Assembly (NCBI GenBank): GCA_003263845.1
Contig: JYJN01000160.1
Span: 1-58,962 of the forward strand
Direction: 5' to 3'
From: Vibrio aestivus
GTDB taxonomy: Bacteria > Pseudomonadota > Gammaproteobacteria > Enterobacterales > Vibrionaceae
DNA length: 58,962 nucleotides
Shown here: one piece after another, positions 37,504-47,229 of the stretch
How positions within the stretch are numbered: the first letter of the stretch is position 1
Layout: the number at the start of each line of letters is the position of its first letter
Program-made: the position numbers and the translations under genes
Notes under the pieces: generated by a model
The model's input: only the letters and a program-made list of their open reading frames with translations
Told to the model about the DNA's origin: nothing
Database searches by the model: none

Positions 37504-38536
37504 CTGGCTTGGCCTCCTTGTTGTCTACGTTAGACTCTTGTGTTGATAACTGCTCTTTCTCCATCACTTCTGCATACCACAAATCATGATGCTCTTTCGC
37601 CCAAGTCTCATCGACCTCACCTGTCACCATGCCTTCTAGCGCACCTTCCATACCAAATAGGCCGATGTAAATATGGAAAACAAATCCGCATATCAGGATT
37701 AGTGCAGAGAGCATGTGGATTAAGTTCGATAATTCCATATCGCGACGAGTTTGGCCAAAGATTGGGAAATCTAAAACCAATCCACTTAGCGCTACAACTG
37801 TACCCACCACAATCAATAGCCAGAACAGTGCTTTTTCACCAGCGTTCGAGAATTCTGCAGAAGGATGTGAACCTTTGTGTTTACCTACCATACCGCCTAG
37901 TTTCATAAACCAGACAAAGTCCACTTTAGCGAAGATAGATTTACGCCACCACTTGAACAAGATCAGAACCAACAACACGCCAAATAGCGGGCCGACATAG
38001 TTATGATACTGCTTAGCTAGCATGATGATGAAGCCCCAAAGTTCGGTTGGGATATACGGCTTAAGGAAGTGCTTTCCGTAAACCAACATCAGGCCACTGA
38101 ATGCCAGTGTCAAAAAGGTGAAGGCCATGCTCCAGTGCAGCGCCCTATCCAATCTTGTCCAACGTTTGATACGTTTACCCGTGCGAGGGGCACTCAGCAT
38201 CACAGGGCCGACAATAATGTAGGCTAAGATAACCACTGAAATGCTACCAAAAATGGCGACCGCACCAGCAGGTGACATCCACTTCTCTTTAAGAATGTAC
38301 CATGTTTGGCCTGGGGTGCTGATCAACACCCCATGCTCAGGGAACTGAGAAGTTGTATACCCCTCTTGGCCCTCTCTCACTTGACGCCAAAAGTCTGCGC
38401 CAGCCAGCTGAGTCATCTCCCTTTCTGCCGTAGAAGGCGGGTTTGATTCAGCATGAGCGGCCAGCGGCATGCTAAGGAGTAATGCTGCCAACATTGACAG
38501 CATTATGAGAGATGTTTGCTTGAATCGCTTTAACAT
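37487..38536 (-). CDS. fdhC: Formate dehydrogenase cytochrome b subunit (gamma)
   Basis: 349 residues, starting at the ATG with GGAG six bases upstream (MLKRFKQTSL); a second in-frame ATG four codons earlier is possible. A signal peptide (about 1-30) is followed by a periplasmic stretch and four membrane segments carrying the heme b His residues (RALHWSMAFTFL, KQYHNYVGP, NLIHMLSAL, VFHIYIG). It passes electrons from the catalytic subunits to quinone. The C-terminal tail is charged and acidic. Confidence 0.92.
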   Translation of the reverse strand: MLKRFKQTSLIMLSMLAALLLSMPLAAHAESNPPSTAEREMTQLAGADFWRQVREGQEGYTTSQFPEHGVLISTPGQTWYILKEKWMSPAGAVAIFGSISVVILAYIIVGPVMLSAPRTGKRIKRWTRLDRALHWSMAFTFLTLAFSGLMLVYGKHFLKPYIPTELWGFIIMLAKQYHNYVGPLFGVLLVLILFKWWRKSIFAKVDFVWFMKLGGMVGKHKGSHPSAEFSNAGEKALFWLLIVVGTVVALSGLVLDFPIFGQTRRDMELSNLIHMLSALILICGFVFHIYIGLFGMEGALEGMVTGEVDETWAKEHHDLWYAEVMEKEQLSTQESNVDNKEAKPDEKTA

Positions 38537-38550
38537 GTCTCTCTCCATGA

Positions 38551-39159
38551 TTAGCTCTTAGTCGCGTCGTAAGACAGATCTTCGCCGTTCGTCCAACCTG
38601 CGTCTTTTGCGCCGCGCTCAACAACTCGCTGGCGGAAAATATCAGACACTTTTTGAGCATCACCTGCAATAAGCGCTTTGGTTGAACACAGTGACGCACA
38701 CATTGGCAGCTTGCCTTCAGCAATACGGTTTGCACCATACTTCTGACGCTCCTCCACAGAGCCCGGCTCAGTTTCAGGGCCGCCTGCACAGAAGGTACAT
38801 TTGTCCATTTTACCGCGTTCGCCAAATGCGCCTTGTTTAGGGAACTGAGGCGCGCCAAACGGGCAAGCAAATAGGCAGTAGCCACAACCAATACACAAAT
38901 CTTTATTGTGAAGCACGATGCCGTCTTCTGTATGCTCAAAACAGTCTGCTGGGCACACTGCTTTACATGGAGCGTCGGTACAATGCATACAAGCCACCGA
39001 GATTGAGTTCTCACCCGGCTCGCCATCGTTAATCGTTACCACGCGGCGGCGCTGAATGCCCCATTCTAATGCGTCGTCGTTTTCGTTCTTACATGCCGTG
39101 ACACAGCCGTTACATTCAATACAACGTTGGGTGTCACAAAGGAATTTCATTCTAGCCAT
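38551..39159 (-). CDS. fdhB: Formate dehydrogenase iron-sulfur subunit (beta)
   Basis: 202 residues with four ferredoxin-type Cys clusters (CIECNGCVTACKNEND, CMHCTDAPCKAVCPADC, CIGCGYCLFACPFGAP, KCTFC...CASLC). Four [4Fe-4S] clusters carry electrons from FdhA to the cytochrome b subunit. It begins MARMKFLCDTQRC, 11 bases after the stop of fdhA. No C-terminal membrane anchor is seen, as in the fdh3B type. Confidence 0.95.
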   Translation of the reverse strand: MARMKFLCDTQRCIECNGCVTACKNENDDALEWGIQRRRVVTINDGEPGENSISVACMHCTDAPCKAVCPADCFEHTEDGIVLHNKDLCIGCGYCLFACPFGAPQFPKQGAFGERGKMDKCTFCAGGPETEPGSVEERQKYGANRIAEGKLPMCASLCSTKALIAGDAQKVSDIFRQRVVERGAKDAGWTNGEDLSYDATKS

Positions 39160-39170
39160 TGTTCAGATCC

Positions 39171-42025
39171 TTACGCTTTACGAATGTTACAAAGAGTCAC
39201 TTTAGTTTCCTGCATTTGAGTCACAGGGTCGTAGCCATAGGTGGTGGCGATGTTTGCCGATTCACCAATCACATATGGGTCTGTACCTTCAGGGTATTTG
39301 TCTCTTAGGTCTTCGCCTTGGAACTTACCGCCGAAGTGGAATGGAATAAACGCCATGCCTGGTTTCACGCGTCGCGTCACTAACGCTTTCACATGAATAC
39401 GTCCTTTCTCCGCACCTTCTACCCAAACCATGTCGCCGTCTTTAAAGCCATTGTCGTTCGCATCTTTCGGGTTCACTTCTACAAACATCTCTTGTTGCAG
39501 TTCCGCTAGCCAAGGGTTTGAACGCGTTTCTTCACCACCACCTTCATACTCGACCAAACGGCCAGACGTTAAGATGATTGGGTATTCACCCGACTTATCT
39601 TGGTCTTGAATCGACTTATACATTGTCGGTAAACGATAGATCGACTCACTGTCATCCCAAGTTGGGTAATCAGTGACAAGGTCACGTCTTGGTGTGTAAA
39701 GCGGCTCTCGATGTAATGGAACTCGATCAGGGAATGTCCATACAATGGCGCGAGCCTTCGCATTTCCGTAAGGGATACAACCGTGCTTAATGGCTACGCG
39801 CTGAATACCGCCAGAAAGATCTGTTTTCCAGTTCTTACCTTCAGCCGCCGCCTTTTCAGCTTCCGTTAGGTCGTCCCACCAACCAAGGTGCTTCAGGAGT
39901 TTGTCATTAAACTCTGGGTAACCATCTTCAAGTTCACAGCCTTTAGAATAACTGTCTTCCGCCAGTAAACTCTCGCCTTCAAATTCAACGCCAAAACGCG
40001 CGCGGAAATTACCGCCGCCATCCGCTACATGCTTGGAAGTATCGTAAAGAATGTGGGTGCCTGGGTGTTTCATCTCTGGCGTCCCCCAACATGGCCATGG
40101 CAATCCGTACGTTTCACCGTGAGCTGGGCCGCCTTCTGCTTCTAGCGTTGTGTTGTGGAAGGTATGCCAGTTCATTGTGTGCGCTTTGATACGCTCTGGG
40201 CTTTGACCCGTGTAACCAATGGTCCACATACCTTTGTTAAATTCACGTGTGATATCTTCAATCACAGGTTGATTGTTCGTCACTTCCACGTGTTTGAATA
40301 ACTGATCCGCAATGCCGAGTTTCTTACTAAGAAGATACATGATCTCGTGGTCAGGCTTAGATTCAAACAGAGGCTGAACTACTTGCTCACGCCATTGTAG
40401 TGAACGGTTAGAGGCGGTAACCGAGCCAGTTGTTTCAAACTGAGTGGTAGCCGGTAGCAGATAAACGCCGTCGGTACGATCATTCATTACTGCAGCAACT
40501 GTTGGATATGGGTCGACGATGACCATCATATCCAGCTTCTGCATTGCCTTTTTCATCTCTGGGCCGCGAGTTTGCGAGTTAACCGCGTGACCCCAGTAAA
40601 ACATGGCACGAATGTTATCTTTCTGCTCTATGTTATCTTTGTTTTCTAATACACCATCAATCCAGCGGGAAACAGGAATACCCATGTTGGTCATTGGCTG
40701 TTTGCCACGGTATTTGTTTTGATCGAAGCGATCTTTAACCCACTCGAAATCCAAGTCCCAAACTTTAGACCAGTGTTTCCACGCACCTTCCGACAAGCCG
40801 TAATAGCCCGGTAGTGTATGTGAAAGAACACCTAAGTCTGTTGCACCTTGCACGTTGTCGTGGCCACGGAAGATGTTTGCACCGCCGCCTGAACGGCCCA
40901 TATTGCCAAGTGCGAGCTCTAATACACAGTACGCGCGCGTATTGTTGTTGCCCGTTGTATGCTGAGTACCACCCATACACCACACTACGCAGCCCGGACG
41001 GTTTTCAGAAAGCAGTTTCGCTGTTTGGTAAACTTCTGCTTCAGTGACGCCAGTAACACGCTCGACTTCAGCAGGTGTCCACTTAGCCACTTCCTCACGA
41101 ATCTCATCCATACCGAACACACGTTGGCGAATGAATTCTTTGTCTTCCCATTGGTTAGCAAATACATGCCACAAAATACCCCAAATGAAGGCAACATCAG
41201 TACCAGGACGAAGAGAGACGTAGTGATCGGCTTTCGCTGCTGTACGAGTACGACGAGGATCCGCAACCACGATCTTACAGTTGCTCTTCTCTTTCGCGAT
41301 TAGGATATGCTGCATGGCAACTGGGTGCGCTTCTGCAGGGTTTGAACCGATAAACAGCGCAGACTTACAGTTATGCATGTCATTGAAAGAGTTTGTCATC
41401 GCACCGTAGCCCCACGTGTTCGCTACACCGGCAACTGTGGTTGAGTGACAAATTCGCGCTTGGTGGTCAACGTTGTTAGTCCCCCAAAGCGACGCCATCT
41501 TTCTGAACATATACGCTTGTTCGTTGTTATGTTTTGCACTGCCTAACCAGTAAACTGAATCTGGCCCTGACTCTTGGCGAATCTCTAACGCTTTATTACC
41601 GATCTCTTCGATGGCTTGTTCCCATGAAAGCTTCTTCCATTTACCACCTTCAAGCTTCATTGGGTACTTTAGTCGACGCTCACCGTGGCCATGTTCACGT
41701 AGTGCAGCCCCTTTCGCACAGTGTCCACCAGCATTGAAAGGGTGATCGAACGCAGGCTCTTGCCCTGTCCATACGCCATTTTGTACTTCAGCGTAAATAC
41801 CACAACCTACTGAACAGTGACTGCAAATGGTTCGCTTAATTTCTGTTTTCGCATCGGATGGAACTGATTTGGCTTCCGCTTTTTTGATCATTCCAGGTGA
41901 CAGCAAGCATGCGCCAGCTACCGCACCACCAGCAGCAAGCGAGGTGTTTTTCATGAATGAACGGCGCTGACGCCGAGTTGGTTGGTTTCGCGACTGACGT
42001 TATCAGAGCGTTTTGTTAGTTTCAT
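39171..42025 (-). CDS. fdhA: Formate dehydrogenase catalytic subunit, Mo/W-bisMGD (one frameshift)
   Basis: About 951 residues once a lost C at about 41966 is restored, giving MKLTKRSDNVSRETNQLG and a twin-arginine signal SRRSFMK. It shows the [4Fe-4S] site CSHCSVGC...HCAKG (Cys68, 71, 75 of the repaired protein) and the molybdopterin domains with GRSGGGANIFRGHDNVQGA. The active-site residue is Cys, in ARICHSTTVAGVA, where selenium enzymes have selenocysteine. It oxidises formate in the periplasm. GGAG precedes the ATG. The gene ends 11 bases before fdhB. Confidence 0.94.
39673..39685. promoter_or_regulatory. matS-like site (12 of 13)
   Basis: GTGACAAGGTCAC, inside fdhA; the eighth base is G instead of a pyrimidine. 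Confidence 0.4.
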
Positions 42026-42036
42026 TTTATCGCTCC

Positions 42037-42234
42037 TTATAGTGAATCGTAGTAGTCACGAATATGTTGAGTTTCGTGATAACCCGTCTTTTTGTTCTTA
42101 ACGTCTACAGGTTTCTCTTCAGAAGCTGACGCAACAGTTGTGGTTCCCGCCACAACTGCACCCGCAACCGCTGCGGTGGCCATTCCTTTGAGTAAATCTC
42201 TGCGACTATTGTCGACTTGTTTATCGTTTTTCAT
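42037..42234 (-). CDS. Formate dehydrogenase region Tat-signal protein
   Basis: 65 residues, mostly a twin-arginine signal (SRRDLLKGMATAAVAGAVVAG) followed by a short tail ending HIRDYYDSL. This matches the small 'formate dehydrogenase region TAT target' family found just upstream of Cys-type fdhA genes. It ends 11 bases before fdhA. The role is unknown; it probably escorts or anchors the periplasmic enzyme. Confidence 0.88.
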   Translation of the reverse strand: MKNDKQVDNSRRDLLKGMATAAVAGAVVAGTTTVASASEEKPVDVKNKKTGYHETQHIRDYYDSL

Positions 42235-42334
42235 TATTGCTTCCTTACCTTTCTCACTTGCTCTATGGGTTCTTTTTAGTTTTTTGGGTACGTCTTATTT
42301 TTGGGCGCTACTGATGCACCTCTAATAACGTGAA

Positions 42335-42991
42335 TCAGCTATCCACTGAGTCGATAAGATTTTTTACATCGATTTTTAACTTGTTTTTGTTGGTGATTTT
42401 CTTCTCACTAAACATGACTTTTTCAATAGTCATGAATGCCTTAATCAAGTTAGCAACGTTGAGGTAGTAGCTCACATGCTCTGCTTGGTGAAGTTGCACA
42501 GTGAATAACTCAAACCAAGTACCGAGGTGACGGTTAAAGAACGCTTGCTGATTCGTTAGGCTGTCGTGATCCGCCTCTTGCGCTAGATGAGCCATTACTT
42601 CACAAATCGCAGCCATATGATCTTCTGGCTCTTTGACATGATCTTCGCGCTCGAACCCAAGGCTTTCCAAGTCTTGGCGTATTAGTGCTAATGGTTTTTC
42701 CATCAGCGAGCCAGTTAGGTGCCAAGATGCAAATGGCACCACTTCTCCCCGGCCTATGCCGATGAAGAGGTGTTGATACTCATCTGCCAATTGTTCTGGG
42801 TCAGCCGCGTTTGAAGCAGTGCTAATGGCCTGCCAAGCATTCGCCATATCACTTCCGTTCTCTTCAATTTCTAGTGATGCGATAAAAGAAAGTAGCTCTG
42901 GGCTTGGTGCTTGCCTGAGCAACGCCGCTATCAATAGATAAACATCCGCTCTTAGTGAGTTTGAGTCATCAAATTGAGGTTGATTGTTCAT
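42335..42991 (-). CDS. TorD/DmsD-family chaperone
   Basis: 218 residues, all-helical, with the TorD-family signature DEYQHLFIGIGRGEVVPFASWHL. These proteins bind the Tat signal and insert the molybdenum cofactor into the cognate enzyme before export, here most likely FdhA. The gene lies between the polyferredoxin and the Tat peptide on the same strand. Confidence 0.87.
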   Translation of the reverse strand: MNNQPQFDDSNSLRADVYLLIAALLRQAPSPELLSFIASLEIEENGSDMANAWQAISTASNAADPEQLADEYQHLFIGIGRGEVVPFASWHLTGSLMEKPLALIRQDLESLGFEREDHVKEPEDHMAAICEVMAHLAQEADHDSLTNQQAFFNRHLGTWFELFTVQLHQAEHVSYYLNVANLIKAFMTIEKVMFSEKKITNKNKLKIDVKNLIDSVDS

Positions 42992-43030
42992 ATGTGTTCC
43001 TAGTCTCCGTTTGATATGCTGACGGATTCG

Positions 43031-44726
43031 TTAATATTTAAGCTGCTCGGTTGGGTCTTCTGCCATTGACTCGAAGACATCAATAACGCGGCAGTCTTCG
43101 CACATTGCTATACGGTTAATTGCCTGCTCATTTGAGAATTGAGAGTGACCACGTAACTTATCTTGAAGCATGGTTATCATTGATTGAGGTGCAAACGGCT
43201 TGTGACAACGAATACACTCAGCGGCTTTTTCTTGATGGAGGGTTTGTACGCTCTGACGTGCCTCTTTATCCCAATTGAATCTTGGGTTTAAAGTCAGTGC
43301 ATTTTCAGGACAAGCCTTTTCACACATACCACATTGGATACAGTCTTGCTCTATGAAGTTGAGCGATGGCGAGTCTCCGTCATGATGCAGCGCACGAGTC
43401 GGACACACCGCGACACAGCCCATACAAAGAGTACAATCTTTACTCTCACATGATACGGAGCCGTATGGGGCACTGTTTGGTAACTGAGTGCTTGGTAACT
43501 GAGTGAGTGTTGGAGATACTCTGCTAGGTTGTTCTGCTAAAGCGTCGAGAGCTTGGAATAGGCGTTCACGCTTACTTCCTTCCAACTCCCCGATTGGAGC
43601 AATCAAGTTGTCAGTAAATAAGGTTGGTTTAGATTCTCGCAGCGATTCCAAGTAAAGAATATCTACGATCGATTTGTTCATACCTAACTGTTCAAGGAGA
43701 GTTTGGGCAATAGCTACTTCCGCATTTAGGACTTTTAGGATCGTTTTTTGGCATGTGTTGGCTCGCCGCAAACATGACTTGCGTTGCTCCGTTTACCAAT
43801 GCTGCAAACCAAGTATCAATACCAACACTTGGAAGCTCCTCAACTACAATTGGAACAACATTGTCAGGTAAGGCTTTTAATGCCATCACGTTGTACTTTT
43901 CATGACGAGAACTGCAGAACAACACAATAGCGTCTGTGCCACCTTGAGAGCGATAATTTACCAATGTGCGCTCAATGAACTTTTGAGTAGCTTTAGGCTC
44001 CGGAAGTGCATAGTGAATGGCTTCTGTAGGACACGCCGTAGAACAAGTACCGATTCCTTGGCAAAGGTACGGATTGATTTCGATTCGATGCCCAATCTTG
44101 TCATTGCCTTGGCTAGACAATGCGCCAGCAGGACACGCGTCTACACAACGTTCACAGCCTTTAACACCACGTTGACTATGGGCACATAGGTCGGTATCAA
44201 GTCGGAAATATTTTGGCTTATCAAAGGTCCCCATCAGGCTTGGGATCTCTGATAGTGCGTCTGTAAGGCTCGGATACCCTCTGCCTACAGGGTAATAACC
44301 TGGCACGGGTACTTCTTCACTCATACAACCGTTCAAAGACAAGTCGAGGACGATATCAAAGCAGTCTTGATTGATTGCAATAGGAGCAAGATTTGATTGT
44401 GTGACACCACTTTCAACAATGACTTCAAATGTACCCAGAAAACCGGAGACTTCGATTCGATTAGCAAAATACAAGTGGTGTTCTTTTGAAGGGATACCAT
44501 CTGTTGATAGCAGTGTCAGTGAGGACATCTCAGAGAGTTGCTCTGCAGCACTGAGTATAATCGCCGTTGGGCCAATCAGTAGTGTATGGCCGCCACTTTC
44601 GTAGCTAACTGTTGGTGGGACGAGATTTGTGAGTTCTACCGTATTGTTAACAGCAAACCATCTTGCTTTGCCATTAGTTGTTTTTGATTCTTGTAATAGT
44701 TCTTTAAGCTTTGTTTCTCTAAGCAT
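43031..44726 (-). CDS. Polyferredoxin-like 4Fe-4S protein of the fdh operon (one frameshift)
   Basis: About 564 residues when an extra A in the run at 43744-43749 is removed (repair gives QHMPKTILKVLNAEVAIAQTLLEQLG). Cys clusters in order: LCAHSQRGVKGCERCVDACPAG, LCQGIGTCSTACPTEA, CTLCMGCVAVCPTRA, CIQCGMCEKACPENA and CIRCHKPF...CEDC. At least four [4Fe-4S] clusters are expected. It appears in fdh operons of vibrios and shewanellas together with DUF3305/DUF3306, DUF3306 lying just upstream. The protein probably moves electrons in enzyme maturation; the partner is unknown. Confidence 0.85.
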
Positions 44727-44878
44727 GGCTCGCTTCCAGTGTTGAACATTATTTGATGCTCGTTACTGAGTGCATAGCAATTAGTAGACCAACTTAAAAA
44801 TAGACGTAAAAACCCTAAATAACAGTTATTTAATGGCCATTGATATAATGTGACTTTCAAAGGCTGTGTGCAAAATCC

Positions 44879-44905
44879 ATGAGTGAGACAATTTGTCCCA
44901 CTCAT
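44879..44905. promoter_or_regulatory. 27-bp near-perfect palindrome inside the fdh operon
   Basis: ATGAGTG (44879-44885) and CACTCAT (44899-44905) flank an inner pair GACAA/TTGTC (44887-44891, 44893-44897), with one mismatch pair. It lies in the 207-base gap between the DUF3306 and polyferredoxin genes. No T run follows, so an operator or mRNA element is likelier than a terminator. Confidence 0.5.
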
Positions 44906-44933
44906 AGATGAGATTGCGTGAGTCAAAATGTAC

Positions 44934-45533
44934 CTAGTTTTTATATGGTATATTTTGTCCCTCATTTTCATCTGGTCTTTGCTCGAGGTTTGCTTCCTGT
45001 TGTAGGCTGTCCTCTTCAATGCCTTCTGTTCCTTGTCCACCGATGCTTTCATTTTTGGTCTCAGAATCGTTCTCACCCTCTTCTATCGCGTTTGTTTGGA
45101 ATTGGGACGGTTCTTCATCATCATGATCATTAACCCAGTCACGAAGCCGCTGGGCGACATCTGTAGACAGAGATTTAACGGCTTTAAAATCATGATCATA
45201 GTCATTTAGCGCATCAACTTGATTAAACTCTTCACTAAGAAAGAGTTTTCGCATGGCCGCTTTCTTAACTGACGACTCCACCTCTGAAGCGAGCAAACTG
45301 GCTAGCGAACCCTCAGTTGACTCACCACCGGCAGCATTTAAGTTCGATGTTTCGGTTGATTGCTCAGGAGCATCCGCTGTTACTACGTCAGCTTGGTTGG
45401 TTGAATTAGTATTGGCCTCAATCCCTGATTCTGTTTTCTCTAGCTCAGTAGGATGCGACTCATCGGGTTGTGACGTGGCCTGTTCTGGTTCTAGTTTTCG
45501 TTGAGACCAACGTGAAAAGAAGTTATTTGCCAC
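44934..45533 (-). CDS. DUF3306 domain protein of the fdh operon
   Basis: 199 residues, very acidic with an Asn/Gln-rich coil. It begins MANNFFSRWSQRKLE, which is diagnostic of DUF3306. The conserved middle (LASEVESSVKKAAMRKLFLSEEFNQVDALNDYDHDF) carries the family signature; the rest is low complexity. Always encoded beside DUF3305 in formate dehydrogenase loci, presumably for enzyme maturation. The start overlaps the DUF3305 gene by 11 bases. Confidence 0.87.
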   Translation of the reverse strand: MANNFFSRWSQRKLEPEQATSQPDESHPTELEKTESGIEANTNSTNQADVVTADAPEQSTETSNLNAAGGESTEGSLASLLASEVESSVKKAAMRKLFLSEEFNQVDALNDYDHDFKAVKSLSTDVAQRLRDWVNDHDDEEPSQFQTNAIEEGENDSETKNESIGGQGTEGIEEDSLQQEANLEQRPDENEGQNIPYKN

Positions 45534-46038
45534 TGGAACGCCCCGCTCCTTTACGCTTCTTGCGTCTTTGTTCTAACAGCTCGCCATGTCTGCCGATGAA
45601 CGCTTCCATCCACGCTTGGATCGGTAATGGCATATCGTGAGACAGCACAAGGTAGTCGCCGTCTAGGTACTGTGCTGCAACACTTTGAGAGGCGGTAAGA
45701 TTAACGATCTTTGGTTGTTCATTACTATCATTATTATCTAACACCAAAAACAACTTAGGTTGCTGAGAACTTAGATTAAAGCGGTAGTCTGTTCTTTCGT
45801 CTCTATAGAGTTCCAAATAGGCCAAGCTTGGACTGAGGTGATTGGGTTTAAGCTCAAAACCATTTAGCTCCCACTGGGTCGTCACCCAACGACTGGCCTC
45901 AATACTTTTAGATTCTAATAGACAGTTAAGTGGCCAAAGTTCTTCTGTTTTCTCAAGGTCGTTATTCTCAATGATTCTATCCTCAAGATTTTGGGGCTGA
46001 TCGTTCACCATCGGCGCTGACGTTTGTTTTAAGTTCAT
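45523..46038 (-). CDS. DUF3305 domain protein, first gene of the fdh operon
   Basis: 171 residues. The DUF3305 core is LESKSIEASRWVTTQWELNGFELKP and DYRFNLSSQQPKLFLVLDN, ending with a basic tail (EQRRKKRKGAGRSSG). It opens the leftward operon, whose 233-base upstream gap is shared with fdhD. No catalytic residues can be recognised; the domain is a maturation factor by context. Confidence 0.87.
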   Translation of the reverse strand: MNLKQTSAPMVNDQPQNLEDRIIENNDLEKTEELWPLNCLLESKSIEASRWVTTQWELNGFELKPNHLSPSLAYLELYRDERTDYRFNLSSQQPKLFLVLDNNDSNEQPKIVNLTASQSVAAQYLDGDYLVLSHDMPLPIQAWMEAFIGRHGELLEQRRKKRKGAGRSSGK

Positions 46039-46185
46039 TTATCTCAACCTTTGCTTTATGCGTCTTTTGGCTTTCTCTGGTGGTTTAAGTAAGCACCAGA
46101 TTTAAAAATGTGGGAGCCTCTATTGGGAAATACACCGATTTAAAGTATGGTGATAACACTTTAAAGGCTGCCTAATTCTGTTTAT

Positions 46186-46218
46186 ATAGGTAATTCATAA
46201 AGCAATTTTCATACCTAT
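46186..46218. promoter_or_regulatory. Inverted repeat in the fdhD/DUF3305 divergent promoter
   Basis: ATAGGTA (46186-46192) and TACCTAT (46212-46218) face each other across 19 bases, 54 bases before fdhD. No FNR or CRP consensus is seen in this gap. Confidence 0.4.
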
Positions 46219-46271
46219 GTAAATAGCAATAAGATTAGGAAGATTAGACTCACAATTAGGATCAGAACGTA

Positions 46272-47111
46272 GTGAAACCAAACATTATTAAAACAACTGA
46301 AAACCCACTACAAACCATTGAAGTGGAAGTCTTCGATGAATATGGCGAAAAGCTGGTTAAGCAAATCGCTTGTGAACGCCCTCTTACTGTGATGCTCAAT
46401 TGGAAAGAGATTGTGACCTTGATGACGTTGGGTTCTCGGCCAGAAACCTTGGTACTTGGCTATCTCAAAAACCAAAGCTTTCTCTCTGACATCGAATCCA
46501 TTGAGTCTGTTATCGTTGATTGGGAAACAAGTACCGCCGCAGTGATTACAAAAGAGAACACGGATCATCTTGATAACGCGCTTAAGAAAAAGACCGTCAC
46601 ATCGGGGTGTGGCCAAGGCACCATGTACGGCAATGTCATGAAGCAGCTAGAAAACTATCAAGTTCCACAAACGCCAATCAAGCAGTCTGAGATATATACC
46701 GCTCTTGAAGCCCTTACCCACTATAACGACACCTACAAGAAAGCCGGTGCGGTTCATGGCTGCGCAGTTTGTAAAGACAATGAAGTCCTCTCTTTTGTTG
46801 AAGATGTTGGTCGCCACAATGCCGTAGACACACTGGCGGGTGAAATGTGGCTCAATCAAGAAACCGGTCAGGATAAGATCTTCTATACTACAGGTCGTCT
46901 TACTTCTGAGATGGTGATAAAAGTCGCACAAATGGGAATTCCGGTACTTCTTTCTCGTTCGGGTGTTACTCAAATGGGATTAGAATTGGCCGATAAGTTT
47001 GGAATTACCACGATTGCTCGCGCGAAAGGCTTGCGTTTTTCAAGTTTTTTAGCGGCGCAGACAAAATTGAGTTCGACGTTAAGGGCTAAACACCCACCAT
47101 TTAGCACCTAA
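46272..47111 (+). CDS. fdhD: Formate dehydrogenase accessory sulfurtransferase FdhD
   Basis: 279 residues. FdhD moves sulfur from IscS to the molybdenum cofactor of formate dehydrogenase. The catalytic pair is in VHGCAVCKDNEVLSFVEDVGRHNAVD (Cys165 and Cys168), followed by FYTTGRLTSEM and ARAKG. An additional TSGCGQGTMYG motif is present. Start codon GTG with AGGA upstream. It is divergent from the enzyme operon, so the gap between them holds both promoters. Confidence 0.95.
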   Translation: MKPNIIKTTENPLQTIEVEVFDEYGEKLVKQIACERPLTVMLNWKEIVTLMTLGSRPETLVLGYLKNQSFLSDIESIESVIVDWETSTAAVITKENTDHLDNALKKKTVTSGCGQGTMYGNVMKQLENYQVPQTPIKQSEIYTALEALTHYNDTYKKAGAVHGCAVCKDNEVLSFVEDVGRHNAVDTLAGEMWLNQETGQDKIFYTTGRLTSEMVIKVAQMGIPVLLSRSGVTQMGLELADKFGITTIARAKGLRFSSFLAAQTKLSSTLRAKHPPFST

Positions 47112-47229
47112 AACTTCCTAAGAAGCGACCTTGAAAATCCTCCTTCTAATGCTATTTGTTGTATATCCGCAGTAATAAAAATGTCATTAAATTGCAATAA
47201 AGCGGAGCACAACGTCAGAAGGAGGACCT

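Noticed and set aside
41400..41480. Selenocysteine codon and SECIS element in fdhA
   Set aside because: The active-site codon is an ordinary Cys codon (in ARICHSTTV), so no UGA decoding is needed.
44636..45076. A 146-codon minus-strand frame
   Set aside because: It overlaps the DUF3306 and polyferredoxin genes in another frame and looks like a shadow; those genes have clear family matches.
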